Positions 1 through 10,700 of a stretch of 25,279 bases of DNA are shown here, in pieces. Below the pieces are notes generated by a model. That model saw only the letters and a program-made list of their open reading frames with translations, was not told where the DNA came from and did not search any database. Source of the DNA: Owenia fusiformis. Lineage: Eukaryota > Annelida > Polychaeta > Sabellida > Oweniidae. Position 1 is the first letter of the stretch; every line of letters starts with the position of its first letter. The translations under genes and the position numbers were made by a program. The stretch is taken from assembly GCA_903813345.2 (NCBI GenBank), contig CAIIXF020000130.1, forward strand, positions 1 to 25,279, read 5' to 3'.

Positions 1-3000
1 TTCTCTCTAAAATTGAAATTAATGGTCTAAAATGATGTTATAGTTCAAGTTGAACAGAGTGGTGATGTCTCGTGTCATCTCGGGATGACACGTCTCCGGC
101 CGAGACACACTTAACATGAGAGCCTCCTCGGACGAGCGCTACGAAATAAATTTTTTCTCTCTAAAATTGAAATTAATGGTCTAAAATGATGTTATAGTTC
201 AAGTTGAACAGAGTGGTGATGTCTCGTGTCATCTCGGGATGACACGTCTCCGGCCGAGACACACTTAACATGAGCCTCCTCGGACGAGCGCTACGAAATA
301 AATTTTTCTCTCTAAATTGAAATTAATGGTCTAAAATGATGTTATAGTTCAAGTTGAACAGAGTGGTGATGTCTCGTGTCATCTCGGGATGACACGTCTC
401 CGGCCGAGACACACTTAACATGAGAGCCTCCTCGGACGAGCGCTACGAAATAAATTTTTCTCTCTAAAATTGAAATTAATGGTCTAAAATGATGTTATAG
501 TTCAAGTTGAACAGAGTGGTGATGTCTCGTGTCATCTCGGGATGACACGTCTCCGGCCGAGACACACTTAACATGAGAGCCTCCTCGGACGAGCGCTACG
601 AAATAAATTTTCTCTCTAAAATTGAAATTAATGGTCTAAATGATGTTATAGTTCAAGTTGAACAGAGTGGTGATGTCTCGTGTCATCTCGGGATGACACG
701 TCTCCGGCCGAGACACACTTAACATGAGAGCCTCCTCGGACGAGCGCTACGAAATAAATTTTTCTCTCTAAAATTGAAATTAATGGTCTAAAATGATGTT
801 ATAGTTCAAGTTGAACAGAGTGGTGATGTCTCGTGTCATCTCGGGATGACACGTCTCCGGCCGAGACACACTTAACATGAGAGCCTCCTCGACGAGCGCT
901 ACGAAATAAATTTTTCTCTCTAAAATTGAAATTAATGGTCTAAAATGATGTTATAGTTCAAGTTGAACAGAGTGGTGATGTCTCGTGTCATCTCGGGATG
1001 ACACGTCTCCGGCCGAGACACACTTAACATGAGAGCCTCCCTCGGACGAGCGCTACGAAATAAATTTTTCTCTCTAAAATTGAAATTAATGGTCTAAAAT
1101 GATGTTATAGTTCAAGTTGAACAGAGTGGTGATGTCTCGTGTCATCTCGGGATGACACGTCTCCGGCCGAGACACACTTAACATGAGAGCCTCCTCGGAC
1201 GAGCGCTACGAAATAAATTTTTCTCTCTAAAATTGAAATTAATGGTCTAAAATGATGTTATAGTTCAAGTTGAACAGAGTGGTGATGTCTCGTGTCATCT
1301 CGGGATGACACGTCTCCGGCCGAGACACACTTAACATGAGAGCCTCCTCGGACGAGCGCTACGAAATAAATTTTTCTCTCTAAAATTGAAATTAATGGTC
1401 TAAAATGATGTTATAGTTCAAGTTGAACAGAGTGGTGATGTCTCGTGTCATCTCGGGATGACACGTCTCCGGCCGAGACACACTTAACATGAGAGCCTCC
1501 TCGGACGAGCGCTACGAAATAAATTTTTCTCTCTAAAATTGAAATTAATGGTCTAAAATGATGTTATAGTTCAAGTTGAACAGAGTGGTGATGTCTCGTG
1601 TCATCTCGGGATGACACGTCTCCGGCCGAGACACACTTAACATGAGAGCCTCCTCGGACGAGCGCTACGAAATAATTTTTCTCTCTAAAATTGAAATTAA
1701 TGGTCTAAAATGATGTTATAGTTCAAGTTGAACAGAGTGGTGATGTCTCGTGTCATCTCGGGATGACACTCCGGCCTCCGAGACACACTTAACATGAGAG
1801 CCTCCTCGGACGAGCGCTACGAAATAAATTTTTCTCTCTAAAATTGAAATTAATGGTCTAAAATGATGTTATAGTTCAAGTTGAACAGAGTGGTGATGTC
1901 TCGTGTCATCTCGGGATGACACGTCTCCGGCCGAGACACACTTAACATGAGAGCCTCCTCGGACGAGCGCTACGAAATAAATTTTTCTCTCTAAAATTGA
2001 AATTAATGGTCTAAAATGATGTTATAGTTCAAGTTGAACAGAGTGGTGATGTCTCGTGTCATCTCGGGATGACACGTCTCCGGCCGAGACACACTTAACA
2101 TGAGAGCCTCCTCGGACGAGCGCTACGAAATAAATTTTTCTCTCTAAAATTGAAATTAATGGTCTAAAATGATGTTATAGTTCAAGTTGAACAGAGTGGT
2201 GATGTCTCGTGTCATCTCGGGATGACACGTCTCCGGCCGAGACACACTTAACATGAGAGCCTCCTCGGACGAGCGCTACGAATAAATTTTTCTCTCTAAA
2301 ATTGAAATTAATGGTCTAAAATGATGTTATAGTTCAAGTTGAACAGAGTGGTGATGTCTCGTGTCATCTCGGGATGACACGTCTCCGGCCGAGACACACT
2401 TAACATGAGAGCCTCCTCGGACGAGCGCTACGAAATAATTTTTCTCTCTAAAATTGAAATTAATGGTCTAAAATGATGTTATAGTTCAAGTTGAACAGAG
2501 TGGTGATGTCTCGTGTCATCTCGGGATGACACGTCTCCGGCCGAGACACACTTAACATGAGAGCCTCCTCGGACGAGCGCTACGAAATAAATTTTTCTCT
2601 CTAAAATTGAAATTAATGGTCTAAAATGATGTTATAGTTCAAGTTGAACAGAGTGGTGATGTCTCGTGTCATCTCGGGATGACACGTCTCCGGCCGAGAC
2701 ACACTTAACATGAGAGCCTCCTCGGACGAGCGCTACGAAATAAATTTTTCTCTCTAAAATTGAAATTAATGGTCTAAAATGATGTTATAGTTCAAGTTGA
2801 ACAGAGTGGTGATGTCTCGTGTCATCTCGGGATGACACGTCTCCGGCCGAGACACACTTAACATGAGAGCCTCCTCGGACGAGCGCTACGAAATAATTTT
2901 TCTCTCTAAAATTGAAATTAATGGTCTAAAATGATGTTATAGTTCAAGTTGAACAGAGTGGTGATGTCTCGTGTCATCTCGGGATGACACGTCTCCGGCC

Positions 3001-4122
3001 GAGACACACTTAACATGAGAGCCTCCTCGGACGAGCGCTACGAAATAAATTTTTCTCTCTAAAATTGAAATTAATGGTCTAAAATGATGTTATAGTTCAA
3101 GTTGAACAGAGTGGTGATGTCTCGTGTCATCTCGGGATGACACGTCTCCGGCCGAGACACACTTAACATGAGAGCCTCCTCGGACGAGCGCTACGAAATA
3201 AATTTTTCTCTCTAAAATTGAAATTAATGGTCTAAAATGATGTTATAGTTCAAGTTGAACAGAGTGGTGATGTCTCGTGTCATCTCGGGATGACACGTCT
3301 CCGGCCGAGACACACTTAACATGAGAGCCTCCTCGGACGAGCGCTACGAAATAAATTTTTCTCTCTAAAATTGAAATTAATGGTCTAAAATGATGTTATA
3401 GTTCAAGTTGAACAGAGTGGTGATGTCTCGTGTCATCTCGGGATGACACGTCTCCGGCCGAGACACACTTAACATGAGAGCCTCCTCGGACGAGCGCTAC
3501 GAAATAAATTTTTCTCTCTAAAATTGAAATTAATGGTCTAAAATGATGTTATAGTTCAAGTTGAACAGAGTGGTGATGTCTCGTGTCATCTCGGGATGAC
3601 ACGTCTCCGGCCGAGACACACTTAACATGAGAGCCTCCTCGGACGAGCGCTACGAAATAAATTTTTCTCTCTAAAATTGAAATTAATGGTCTAAAATGAT
3701 GTTATAGTTCAAGTTGAACAGAGTGGTGATGTCTCGTGTCATCTCGGGATGACACGTCTCCGGCCGAGACACACTTAACATGAGAGCCTCCTCGGACGAG
3801 CGCTACGAAATAAATTTTTCTCTCTAAAATTGAAATTAATGGTCTAAAATGATGTTATAGTTCAAGTTGAACAGAGTGGTGATGTCTCGTGTCATCTCGG
3901 GATGACACGTCTCCGGCCGAGACACACTTAACATGAGAGCCTCCTCGGACGAGCGCTACGAAATAAATTTTTCTCTCTAAAATTGAAATTAATGGTCTAA
4001 AATGATGTTATAGTTCAAGTTGAACAGAGTGGTGATGTCTCGTGTCATCTCGGGATGACACGTCTCCGCCGAGACACACTTAACATGAGAGCCTCCTCGG
4101 ACGAGCGCTACGAAATAAATTT
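1..4122. repeat. Left part of array: monomers 1-27, length-variable
   Basis: Twelve of these 27 monomers deviate from 153 bp. Changes by monomer start: 1 (+1 T in the T run), 155 (-2, one AG lost from GAGAGCC), 306 (-1 A), 458 (-1 T), 610 (-1 A), 762 (-1 G in CTCGGACG), 914 (+1 C in GCCTCC), 1527 (-1 A), 2138 (-1 A), 2290 (-1 A), 2748 (-1 A) and 3971 (-1 G in CCGGCC). The monomer at 1679 keeps its length but has a rearranged segment. Almost all changes are single-base gains or losses within short runs, and I saw no simple substitution here. The pattern looks like long-read homopolymer error at a thinly covered contig end, although genuine edge divergence is possible. No gene is present. Confidence 0.93.
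1679..1831. repeat. Variant monomer 12 with rearranged hairpin segment
   Basis: The length is the standard 153 bp, but phases 92-101 read TCCGGCCTCC at 1770-1779 where the consensus has GTCTCCGGCC. This equals loss of GTC before TCCGGCC and gain of TCC after it, with no net length change. The change removes the downstream GTCTC arm and the CGTCTC and CGGCCG sites, while GAGAC and the upstream GTCTC remain, so only the long-range pairing stays possible. It could be a templated micro-rearrangement or compensating read errors. Confidence 0.8.
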
Positions 4123-4623
4123 TTCTCTCTAAAATTGAAATTAATGGTCTAAAATGATGTTATAGTTCAAGTTGAACAGAGTGGTGATGTCTCGTGTCAT
4201 CTCGGGATGACACGTCTCCGGCCGAGACACACTTAACATGAGAGCCTCCTCGGACGAGCGCTACGAAATAAATTTTTCTCTCTAAAATTGAAATTAATGG
4301 TCTAAAATGATGTTATAGTTCAAGTTGAACAGAGTGGTGATGTCTCGTGTCATCTCGGGATGACACGTCTCCGGCCGAGACACACTTAACATGAGAGCCT
4401 CCTCGGACGAGCGCTACGAAATAAATTTTTCTCTCTAAAATTGAAATTAATGGTCTAAAATGATGTTATAGTTCAAGTTGAACAGAGTGGTGATGTCTCG
4501 TGTCATCTCGGGATGACACGTCTCCGGCCGAGACACACTTAACATGAGAGCCTCCTCGGACGAGCGCTACGAAATAAATTTTTCTCTCTAAAATTGAAAT
4601 TAATGGTCTAAAATGATGTTATA

Positions 4624-4636
4624 GTTCAAGTTGAAC
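4624..4636. repeat. 13-bp perfect palindrome GTTCAAGTTGAAC
   Basis: Six-base arms GTTCAA and TTGAAC flank a central G at phase 49. The dyad stops there, because the next outer pair (A and A) does not match. It lies at the boundary between the AT-rich and GC-rich halves of each monomer, and I saw it intact in all copies examined. Symmetric sites of this size can bind dimeric DNA-binding proteins, but I recognise no specific factor for it. Confidence 0.85.
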
Positions 4637-4651
4637 AGAGTGGTGATGTCT

Positions 4652-4673
4652 CGTGTCATCTCGGGATGACACG
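4652..4673. repeat. Inverted repeat: 9-bp stem, TCGG loop
   Basis: The left arm CGTGTCATC (phases 71-79) pairs perfectly with the right arm GATGACACG (84-92) across a 4-nt loop, TCGG. It is the longest contiguous stem in the monomer and the most likely to extrude as a cruciform or to fold in a transcript. It does not resemble an intrinsic terminator: no T run follows, and it repeats every 153 bp. The monomer at 21104 gains one C at the base of its left arm. Confidence 0.88.
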
Positions 4674-4687
4674 TCTCCGGCCGAGAC
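4673..4687. repeat. Inverted repeat: GTCTC-CGGCC-GAGAC
   Basis: A 5-bp stem (phases 92-96 with 102-106) encloses a 5-nt CGGCC loop. It shares one G with the right arm of the preceding 9-bp-stem hairpin. The loop holds overlapping CCGG, GGCC and CGGCCG sites. Several non-consensus copies are altered here: 1770-1779 (rearranged), 4067-4070 (one G lost), 21205-21210 (one G gained), 22730 (C to T) and 23190 (G to A). It is therefore the most frequently altered part of the GC-rich half. Confidence 0.82.
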
Positions 4688-4707
4688 ACACTTAACATGA
4701 GAGCCTC

Positions 4708-4721
4708 CTCGGACGAGCGCT
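4708..4721. repeat. Short dyad CTCGGACGAG overlapping AGCGCT palindrome
   Basis: CTCG and CGAG (phases 127-130 and 133-136) flank GA, and the last AG begins the 6-bp palindrome AGCGCT (135-140). The stem is short and probably weak on its own, but it adds two more symmetric elements to the GC-rich half. The copy at 762 loses one G within this dyad, and the copy at 914 gains a C just upstream of it. Confidence 0.65.
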
Positions 4722-4724
4722 ACG

Positions 4725-4778
4725 AAATAAATTTTTCTCTCTAAAATTGAAATTAATGGTCTAAAATGATGTTATAGT
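4725..4778. other. AT-rich segment with spaced A/T tracts (monomer junction)
   Basis: This 54-bp stretch (phases 144-153 of one monomer and 1-44 of the next) has only 10 G+C and no CpG. It contains AAATTTTT at 4729-4736, AAAA at 4743-4746, AAATTAAT at 4750-4757 and AAAA at 4763-4766. The tract centres are roughly 10-12 bp apart, the arrangement that produces intrinsically curved DNA. An exact 8-bp direct repeat, TCTAAAAT, occurs at 4740-4747 and 4760-4767, offset by 20 bp. The segment recurs in every monomer. A structural or nucleosome-positioning role is inferred, not shown. Confidence 0.6.
4732..4742. other. Polypyrimidine tract at monomer junction
   Basis: The run TTTTTCTCTCT (phases 151-153 then 1-8) is 11 pyrimidines on the + strand and joins consecutive monomers. 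Its T run is a common site of length change: six Ts in the copies ending near 156 and 21566, and four Ts near 608-611, 7792-7795 and 17736-17739. This could reflect polymerase slippage in vivo or homopolymer error in sequencing. The substitution at 24012 also falls here. Confidence 0.85.
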
Positions 4779-7700
4779 TCAAGTTGAACAGAGTGGTGAT
4801 GTCTCGTGTCATCTCGGGATGACACGTCTCCGGCCGAGACACACTTAACATGAGAGCCTCCTCGGACGAGCGCTACGAAATAAATTTTTCTCTCTAAAAT
4901 TGAAATTAATGGTCTAAAATGATGTTATAGTTCAAGTTGAACAGAGTGGTGATGTCTCGTGTCATCTCGGGATGACACGTCTCCGGCCGAGACACACTTA
5001 ACATGAGAGCCTCCTCGGACGAGCGCTACGAAATAAATTTTTCTCTCTAAAATTGAAATTAATGGTCTAAAATGATGTTATAGTTCAAGTTGAACAGAGT
5101 GGTGATGTCTCGTGTCATCTCGGGATGACACGTCTCCGGCCGAGACACACTTAACATGAGAGCCTCCTCGGACGAGCGCTACGAAATAAATTTTTCTCTC
5201 TAAAATTGAAATTAATGGTCTAAAATGATGTTATAGTTCAAGTTGAACAGAGTGGTGATGTCTCGTGTCATCTCGGGATGACACGTCTCCGGCCGAGACA
5301 CACTTAACATGAGAGCCTCCTCGGACGAGCGCTACGAAATAAATTTTTCTCTCTAAAATTGAAATTAATGGTCTAAAATGATGTTATAGTTCAAGTTGAA
5401 CAGAGTGGTGATGTCTCGTGTCATCTCGGGATGACACGTCTCCGGCCGAGACACACTTAACATGAGAGCCTCCTCGGACGAGCGCTACGAAATAAATTTT
5501 TCTCTCTAAAATTGAAATTAATGGTCTAAAATGATGTTATAGTTCAAGTTGAACAGAGTGGTGATGTCTCGTGTCATCTCGGGATGACACGTCTCCGGCC
5601 GAGACACACTTAACATGAGAGCCTCCTCGGACGAGCGCTACGAAATAAATTTTTCTCTCTAAAATTGAAATTAATGGTCTAAAATGATGTTATAGTTCAA
5701 GTTGAACAGAGTGGTGATGTCTCGTGTCATCTCGGGATGACACGTCTCCGGCCGAGACACACTTAACATGAGAGCCTCCTCGGACGAGCGCTACGAAATA
5801 AATTTTTCTCTCTAAAATTGAAATTAATGGTCTAAAATGATGTTATAGTTCAAGTTGAACAGAGTGGTGATGTCTCGTGTCATCTCGGGATGACACGTCT
5901 CCGGCCGAGACACACTTAACATGAGAGCCTCCTCGGACGAGCGCTACGAAATAAATTTTTCTCTCTAAAATTGAAATTAATGGTCTAAAATGATGTTATA
6001 GTTCAAGTTGAACAGAGTGGTGATGTCTCGTGTCATCTCGGGATGACACGTCTCCGGCCGAGACACACTTAACATGAGAGCCTCCTCGGACGAGCGCTAC
6101 GAAATAAATTTTTCTCTCTAAAATTGAAATTAATGGTCTAAAATGATGTTATAGTTCAAGTTGAACAGAGTGGTGATGTCTCGTGTCATCTCGGGATGAC
6201 ACGTCTCCGGCCGAGACACACTTAACATGAGAGCCTCCTCGGACGAGCGCTACGAAATAAATTTTTCTCTCTAAAATTGAAATTAATGGTCTAAAATGAT
6301 GTTATAGTTCAAGTTGAACAGAGTGGTGATGTCTCGTGTCATCTCGGGATGACACGTCTCCGGCCGAGACACACTTAACATGAGAGCCTCCTCGGACGAG
6401 CGCTACGAAATAAATTTTTCTCTCTAAAATTGAAATTAATGGTCTAAAATGATGTTATAGTTCAAGTTGAACAGAGTGGTGATGTCTCGTGTCATCTCGG
6501 GATGACACGTCTCCGGCCGAGACACACTTAACATGAGAGCCTCCTCGGACGAGCGCTACGAAATAAATTTTTCTCTCTAAAATTGAAATTAATGGTCTAA
6601 AATGATGTTATAGTTCAAGTTGAACAGAGTGGTGATGTCTCGTGTCATCTCGGGATGACACGTCTCCGGCCGAGACACACTTAACATGAGAGCCTCCTCG
6701 GACGAGCGCTACGAAATAAATTTTTCTCTCTAAAATTGAAATTAATGGTCTAAAATGATGTTATAGTTCAAGTTGAACAGAGTGGTGATGTCTCGTGTCA
6801 TCTCGGGATGACACGTCTCCGGCCGAGACACACTTAACATGAGAGCCTCCTCGGACGAGCGCTACGAAATAAATTTTTCTCTCTAAAATTGAAATTAATG
6901 GTCTAAAATGATGTTATAGTTCAAGTTGAACAGAGTGGTGATGTCTCGTGTCATCTCGGGATGACACGTCTCCGGCCGAGACACACTTAACATGAGAGCC
7001 TCCTCGGACGAGCGCTACGAAATAAATTTTTCTCTCTAAAATTGAAATTAATGGTCTAAAATGATGTTATAGTTCAAGTTGAACAGAGTGGTGATGTCTC
7101 GTGTCATCTCGGGATGACACGTCTCCGGCCGAGACACACTTAACATGAGAGCCTCCTCGGACGAGCGCTACGAAATAAATTTTTCTCTCTAAAATTGAAA
7201 TTAATGGTCTAAAATGATGTTATAGTTCAAGTTGAACAGAGTGGTGATGTCTCGTGTCATCTCGGGATGACACGTCTCCGGCCGAGACACACTTAACATG
7301 AGAGCCTCCTCGGACGAGCGCTACGAAATAAATTTTTCTCTCTAAAATTGAAATTAATGGTCTAAAATGATGTTATAGTTCAAGTTGAACAGAGTGGTGA
7401 TGTCTCGTGTCATCTCGGGATGACACGTCTCCGGCCGAGACACACTTAACATGAGAGCCTCCTCGGACGAGCGCTACGAAATAAATTTTTCTCTCTAAAA
7501 TTGAAATTAATGGTCTAAAATGATGTTATAGTTCAAGTTGAACAGAGTGGTGATGTCTCGTGTCATCTCGGGATGACACGTCTCCGGCCGAGACACACTT
7601 AACATGAGAGCCTCCTCGGACGAGCGCTACGAAATAAATTTTTCTCTCTAAAATTGAAATTAATGGTCTAAAATGATGTTATAGTTCAAGTTGAACAGAG

Positions 7701-10700
7701 TGGTGATGTCTCGTGTCATCTCGGGATGACACGTCTCCGGCCGAGACACACTTAACATGAGAGCCTCCTCGGACGAGCGCTACGAAATAAATTTTCTCTC
7801 TAAAATTGAAATTAATGGTCTAAAATGATGTTATAGTTCAAGTTGAACAGAGTGGTGATGTCTCGTGTCATCTCGGGATGACACGTCTCCGGCCGAGACA
7901 CACTTAACATGAGAGCCTCCTCGGACGAGCGCTACGAAATAAATTTTTCTCTCTAAAATTGAAATTAATGGTCTAAAATGATGTTATAGTTCAAGTTGAA
8001 CAGAGTGGTGATGTCTCGTGTCATCTCGGGATGACACGTCTCCGGCCGAGACACACTTAACATGAGAGCCTCCTCGGACGAGCGCTACGAAATAAATTTT
8101 TCTCTCTAAAATTGAAATTAATGGTCTAAAATGATGTTATAGTTCAAGTTGAACAGAGTGGTGATGTCTCGTGTCATCTCGGGATGACACGTCTCCGGCC
8201 GAGACACACTTAACATGAGAGCCTCCTCGGACGAGCGCTACGAAATAAATTTTTCTCTCTAAAATTGAAATTAATGGTCTAAAATGATGTTATAGTTCAA
8301 GTTGAACAGAGTGGTGATGTCTCGTGTCATCTCGGGATGACACGTCTCCGGCCGAGACACACTTAACATGAGAGCCTCCTCGGACGAGCGCTACGAAATA
8401 AATTTTTCTCTCTAAAATTGAAATTAATGGTCTAAAATGATGTTATAGTTCAAGTTGAACAGAGTGGTGATGTCTCGTGTCATCTCGGGATGACACGTCT
8501 CCGGCCGAGACACACTTAACATGAGAGCCTCCTCGGACGAGCGCTACGAAATAAATTTTTCTCTCTAAAATTGAAATTAATGGTCTAAAATGATGTTATA
8601 GTTCAAGTTGAACAGAGTGGTGATGTCTCGTGTCATCTCGGGATGACACGTCTCCGGCCGAGACACACTTAACATGAGAGCCTCCTCGGACGAGCGCTAC
8701 GAAATAAATTTTTCTCTCTAAAATTGAAATTAATGGTCTAAAATGATGTTATAGTTCAAGTTGAACAGAGTGGTGATGTCTCGTGTCATCTCGGGATGAC
8801 ACGTCTCCGGCCGAGACACACTTAACATGAGAGCCTCCTCGGACGAGCGCTACGAAATAAATTTTTCTCTCTAAAATTGAAATTAATGGTCTAAAATGAT
8901 GTTATAGTTCAAGTTGAACAGAGTGGTGATGTCTCGTGTCATCTCGGGATGACACGTCTCCGGCCGAGACACACTTAACATGAGAGCCTCCTCGGACGAG
9001 CGCTACGAAATAAATTTTTCTCTCTAAAATTGAAATTAATGGTCTAAAATGATGTTATAGTTCAAGTTGAACAGAGTGGTGATGTCTCGTGTCATCTCGG
9101 GATGACACGTCTCCGGCCGAGACACACTTAACATGAGAGCCTCCTCGGACGAGCGCTACGAAATAAATTTTTCTCTCTAAAATTGAAATTAATGGTCTAA
9201 AATGATGTTATAGTTCAAGTTGAACAGAGTGGTGATGTCTCGTGTCATCTCGGGATGACACGTCTCCGGCCGAGACACACTTAACATGAGAGCCTCCTCG
9301 GACGAGCGCTACGAAATAAATTTTTCTCTCTAAAATTGAAATTAATGGTCTAAAATGATGTTATAGTTCAAGTTGAACAGAGTGGTGATGTCTCGTGTCA
9401 TCTCGGGATGACACGTCTCCGGCCGAGACACACTTAACATGAGAGCCTCCTCGGACGAGCGCTACGAAATAAATTTTTCTCTCTAAAATTGAAATTAATG
9501 GTCTAAAATGATGTTATAGTTCAAGTTGAACAGAGTGGTGATGTCTCGTGTCATCTCGGGATGACACGTCTCCGGCCGAGACACACTTAACATGAGAGCC
9601 TCCTCGGACGAGCGCTACGAAATAAATTTTTCTCTCTAAAATTGAAATTAATGGTCTAAAATGATGTTATAGTTCAAGTTGAACAGAGTGGTGATGTCTC
9701 GTGTCATCTCGGGATGACACGTCTCCGGCCGAGACACACTTAACATGAGAGCCTCCTCGGACGAGCGCTACGAAATAAATTTTTCTCTCTAAAATTGAAA
9801 TTAATGGTCTAAAATGATGTTATAGTTCAAGTTGAACAGAGTGGTGATGTCTCGTGTCATCTCGGGATGACACGTCTCCGGCCGAGACACACTTAACATG
9901 AGAGCCTCCTCGGACGAGCGCTACGAAATAAATTTTTCTCTCTAAAATTGAAATTAATGGTCTAAAATGATGTTATAGTTCAAGTTGAACAGAGTGGTGA
10001 TGTCTCGTGTCATCTCGGGATGACACGTCTCCGGCCGAGACACACTTAACATGAGAGCCTCCTCGGACGAGCGCTACGAAATAAATTTTTCTCTCTAAAA
10101 TTGAAATTAATGGTCTAAAATGATGTTATAGTTCAAGTTGAACAGAGTGGTGATGTCTCGTGTCATCTCGGGATGACACGTCTCCGGCCGAGACACACTT
10201 AACATGAGAGCCTCCTCGGACGAGCGCTACGAAATAAATTTTTCTCTCTAAAATTGAAATTAATGGTCTAAAATGATGTTATAGTTCAAGTTGAACAGAG
10301 TGGTGATGTCTCGTGTCATCTCGGGATGACACGTCTCCGGCCGAGACACACTTAACATGAGAGCCTCCTCGGACGAGCGCTACGAAATAAATTTTTCTCT
10401 CTAAAATTGAAATTAATGGTCTAAAATGATGTTATAGTTCAAGTTGAACAGAGTGGTGATGTCTCGTGTCATCTCGGGATGACACGTCTCCGGCCGAGAC
10501 ACACTTAACATGAGAGCCTCCTCGGACGAGCGCTACGAAATAAATTTTTCTCTCTAAAATTGAAATTAATGGTCTAAAATGATGTTATAGTTCAAGTTGA
10601 ACAGAGTGGTGATGTCTCGTGTCATCTCGGGATGACACGTCTCCGGCCGAGACACACTTAACATGAGAGCCTCCTCGGACGAGCGCTACGAAATAAATTT

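Larger units (their letters stand above)
4647..4688. repeat. Nested dyad: outer TGTCTCG/CGAGACA stem around inner hairpin
   Basis: TGTCTCG at phases 66-72 is exactly complementary to CGAGACA at 101-107. This outer 7-bp stem can enclose the inner hairpin (phases 73-79 with 84-90), leaving a 10-base bulge at phases 91-100. It competes with the local GTCTC/GAGAC hairpin, because GAGAC (102-106) can pair with GTCTC at either 67-71 or 92-96. About 42 bases per monomer can therefore adopt two mutually exclusive folds. The pairings are visible directly; whether either forms in DNA or RNA is inference. Confidence 0.75.
4652..4724. other. CpG-dense block (9 CpGs in 73 bp)
   Basis: All nine CpGs of the monomer lie at phases 71, 81, 91, 97, 101, 129, 133, 137 and 142; the remaining 80 bp has none. 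With 31 C and 34 G per 153 bp, the expected number is about 6.9, giving an observed/expected ratio of about 1.3. Satellites methylated in the germline over long periods usually lose CpG, so this block is either weakly methylated or kept fresh by homogenisation. Two copies near the right end carry transition-type changes at the same CpG (22730 and 23190). Confidence 0.85.
4582..4734. repeat. Representative consensus monomer (153 bp)
   Basis: This copy (monomer 31) is identical to the consensus and is used to place the internal elements; phase p lies at 4581 + p. It contains 65 G+C in 153. The composition is split: phases 45-143 are about 56% G+C and hold all nine CpGs, while phases 144-153 plus 1-44 are about 18% G+C. 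Useful single-copy landmarks are CGTCTC (phases 91-96), CGGCCG (97-102), AGCGCT (135-140) and ATTAAT (18-23); cutting at any of these would give a 153-bp ladder. The length is close to a nucleosome core (147 bp), a size class common among centromeric satellites, but I see no match to a satellite that I know. Confidence 0.97.

Noticed and set aside
4604-4632. RNA polymerase III A/B boxes (tRNA or SINE-like promoter)
   Set aside because: TGGTCTAAAATG loosely resembles an A box, and GTTCAAGTT matches the B-box core GWTCRANNC except for the last base. The two are only about 9 bp apart, far less than in real type 2 promoters, and no tRNA cloverleaf can be drawn.
4652-4673. Intrinsic transcription terminator
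   Set aside because: The hairpin is not followed by a T run, there is no upstream gene, and it recurs every 153 bp.
4691-4730. Hammerhead ribozyme, which some satellites of similar size carry
   Set aside because: CGAAA is present at phases 142-146, but the other core element CUGANGA is missing: the corresponding place reads AACATGAG, lacking the C, U and G. The stem between them is poor. A covariance-model search of both strands of a doubled monomer would settle it.
4726-4731. AATAAA polyadenylation-like hexamer in each monomer
   Set aside because: The hexamer is expected by chance in AT-rich DNA, and there is no transcription unit for it to serve.
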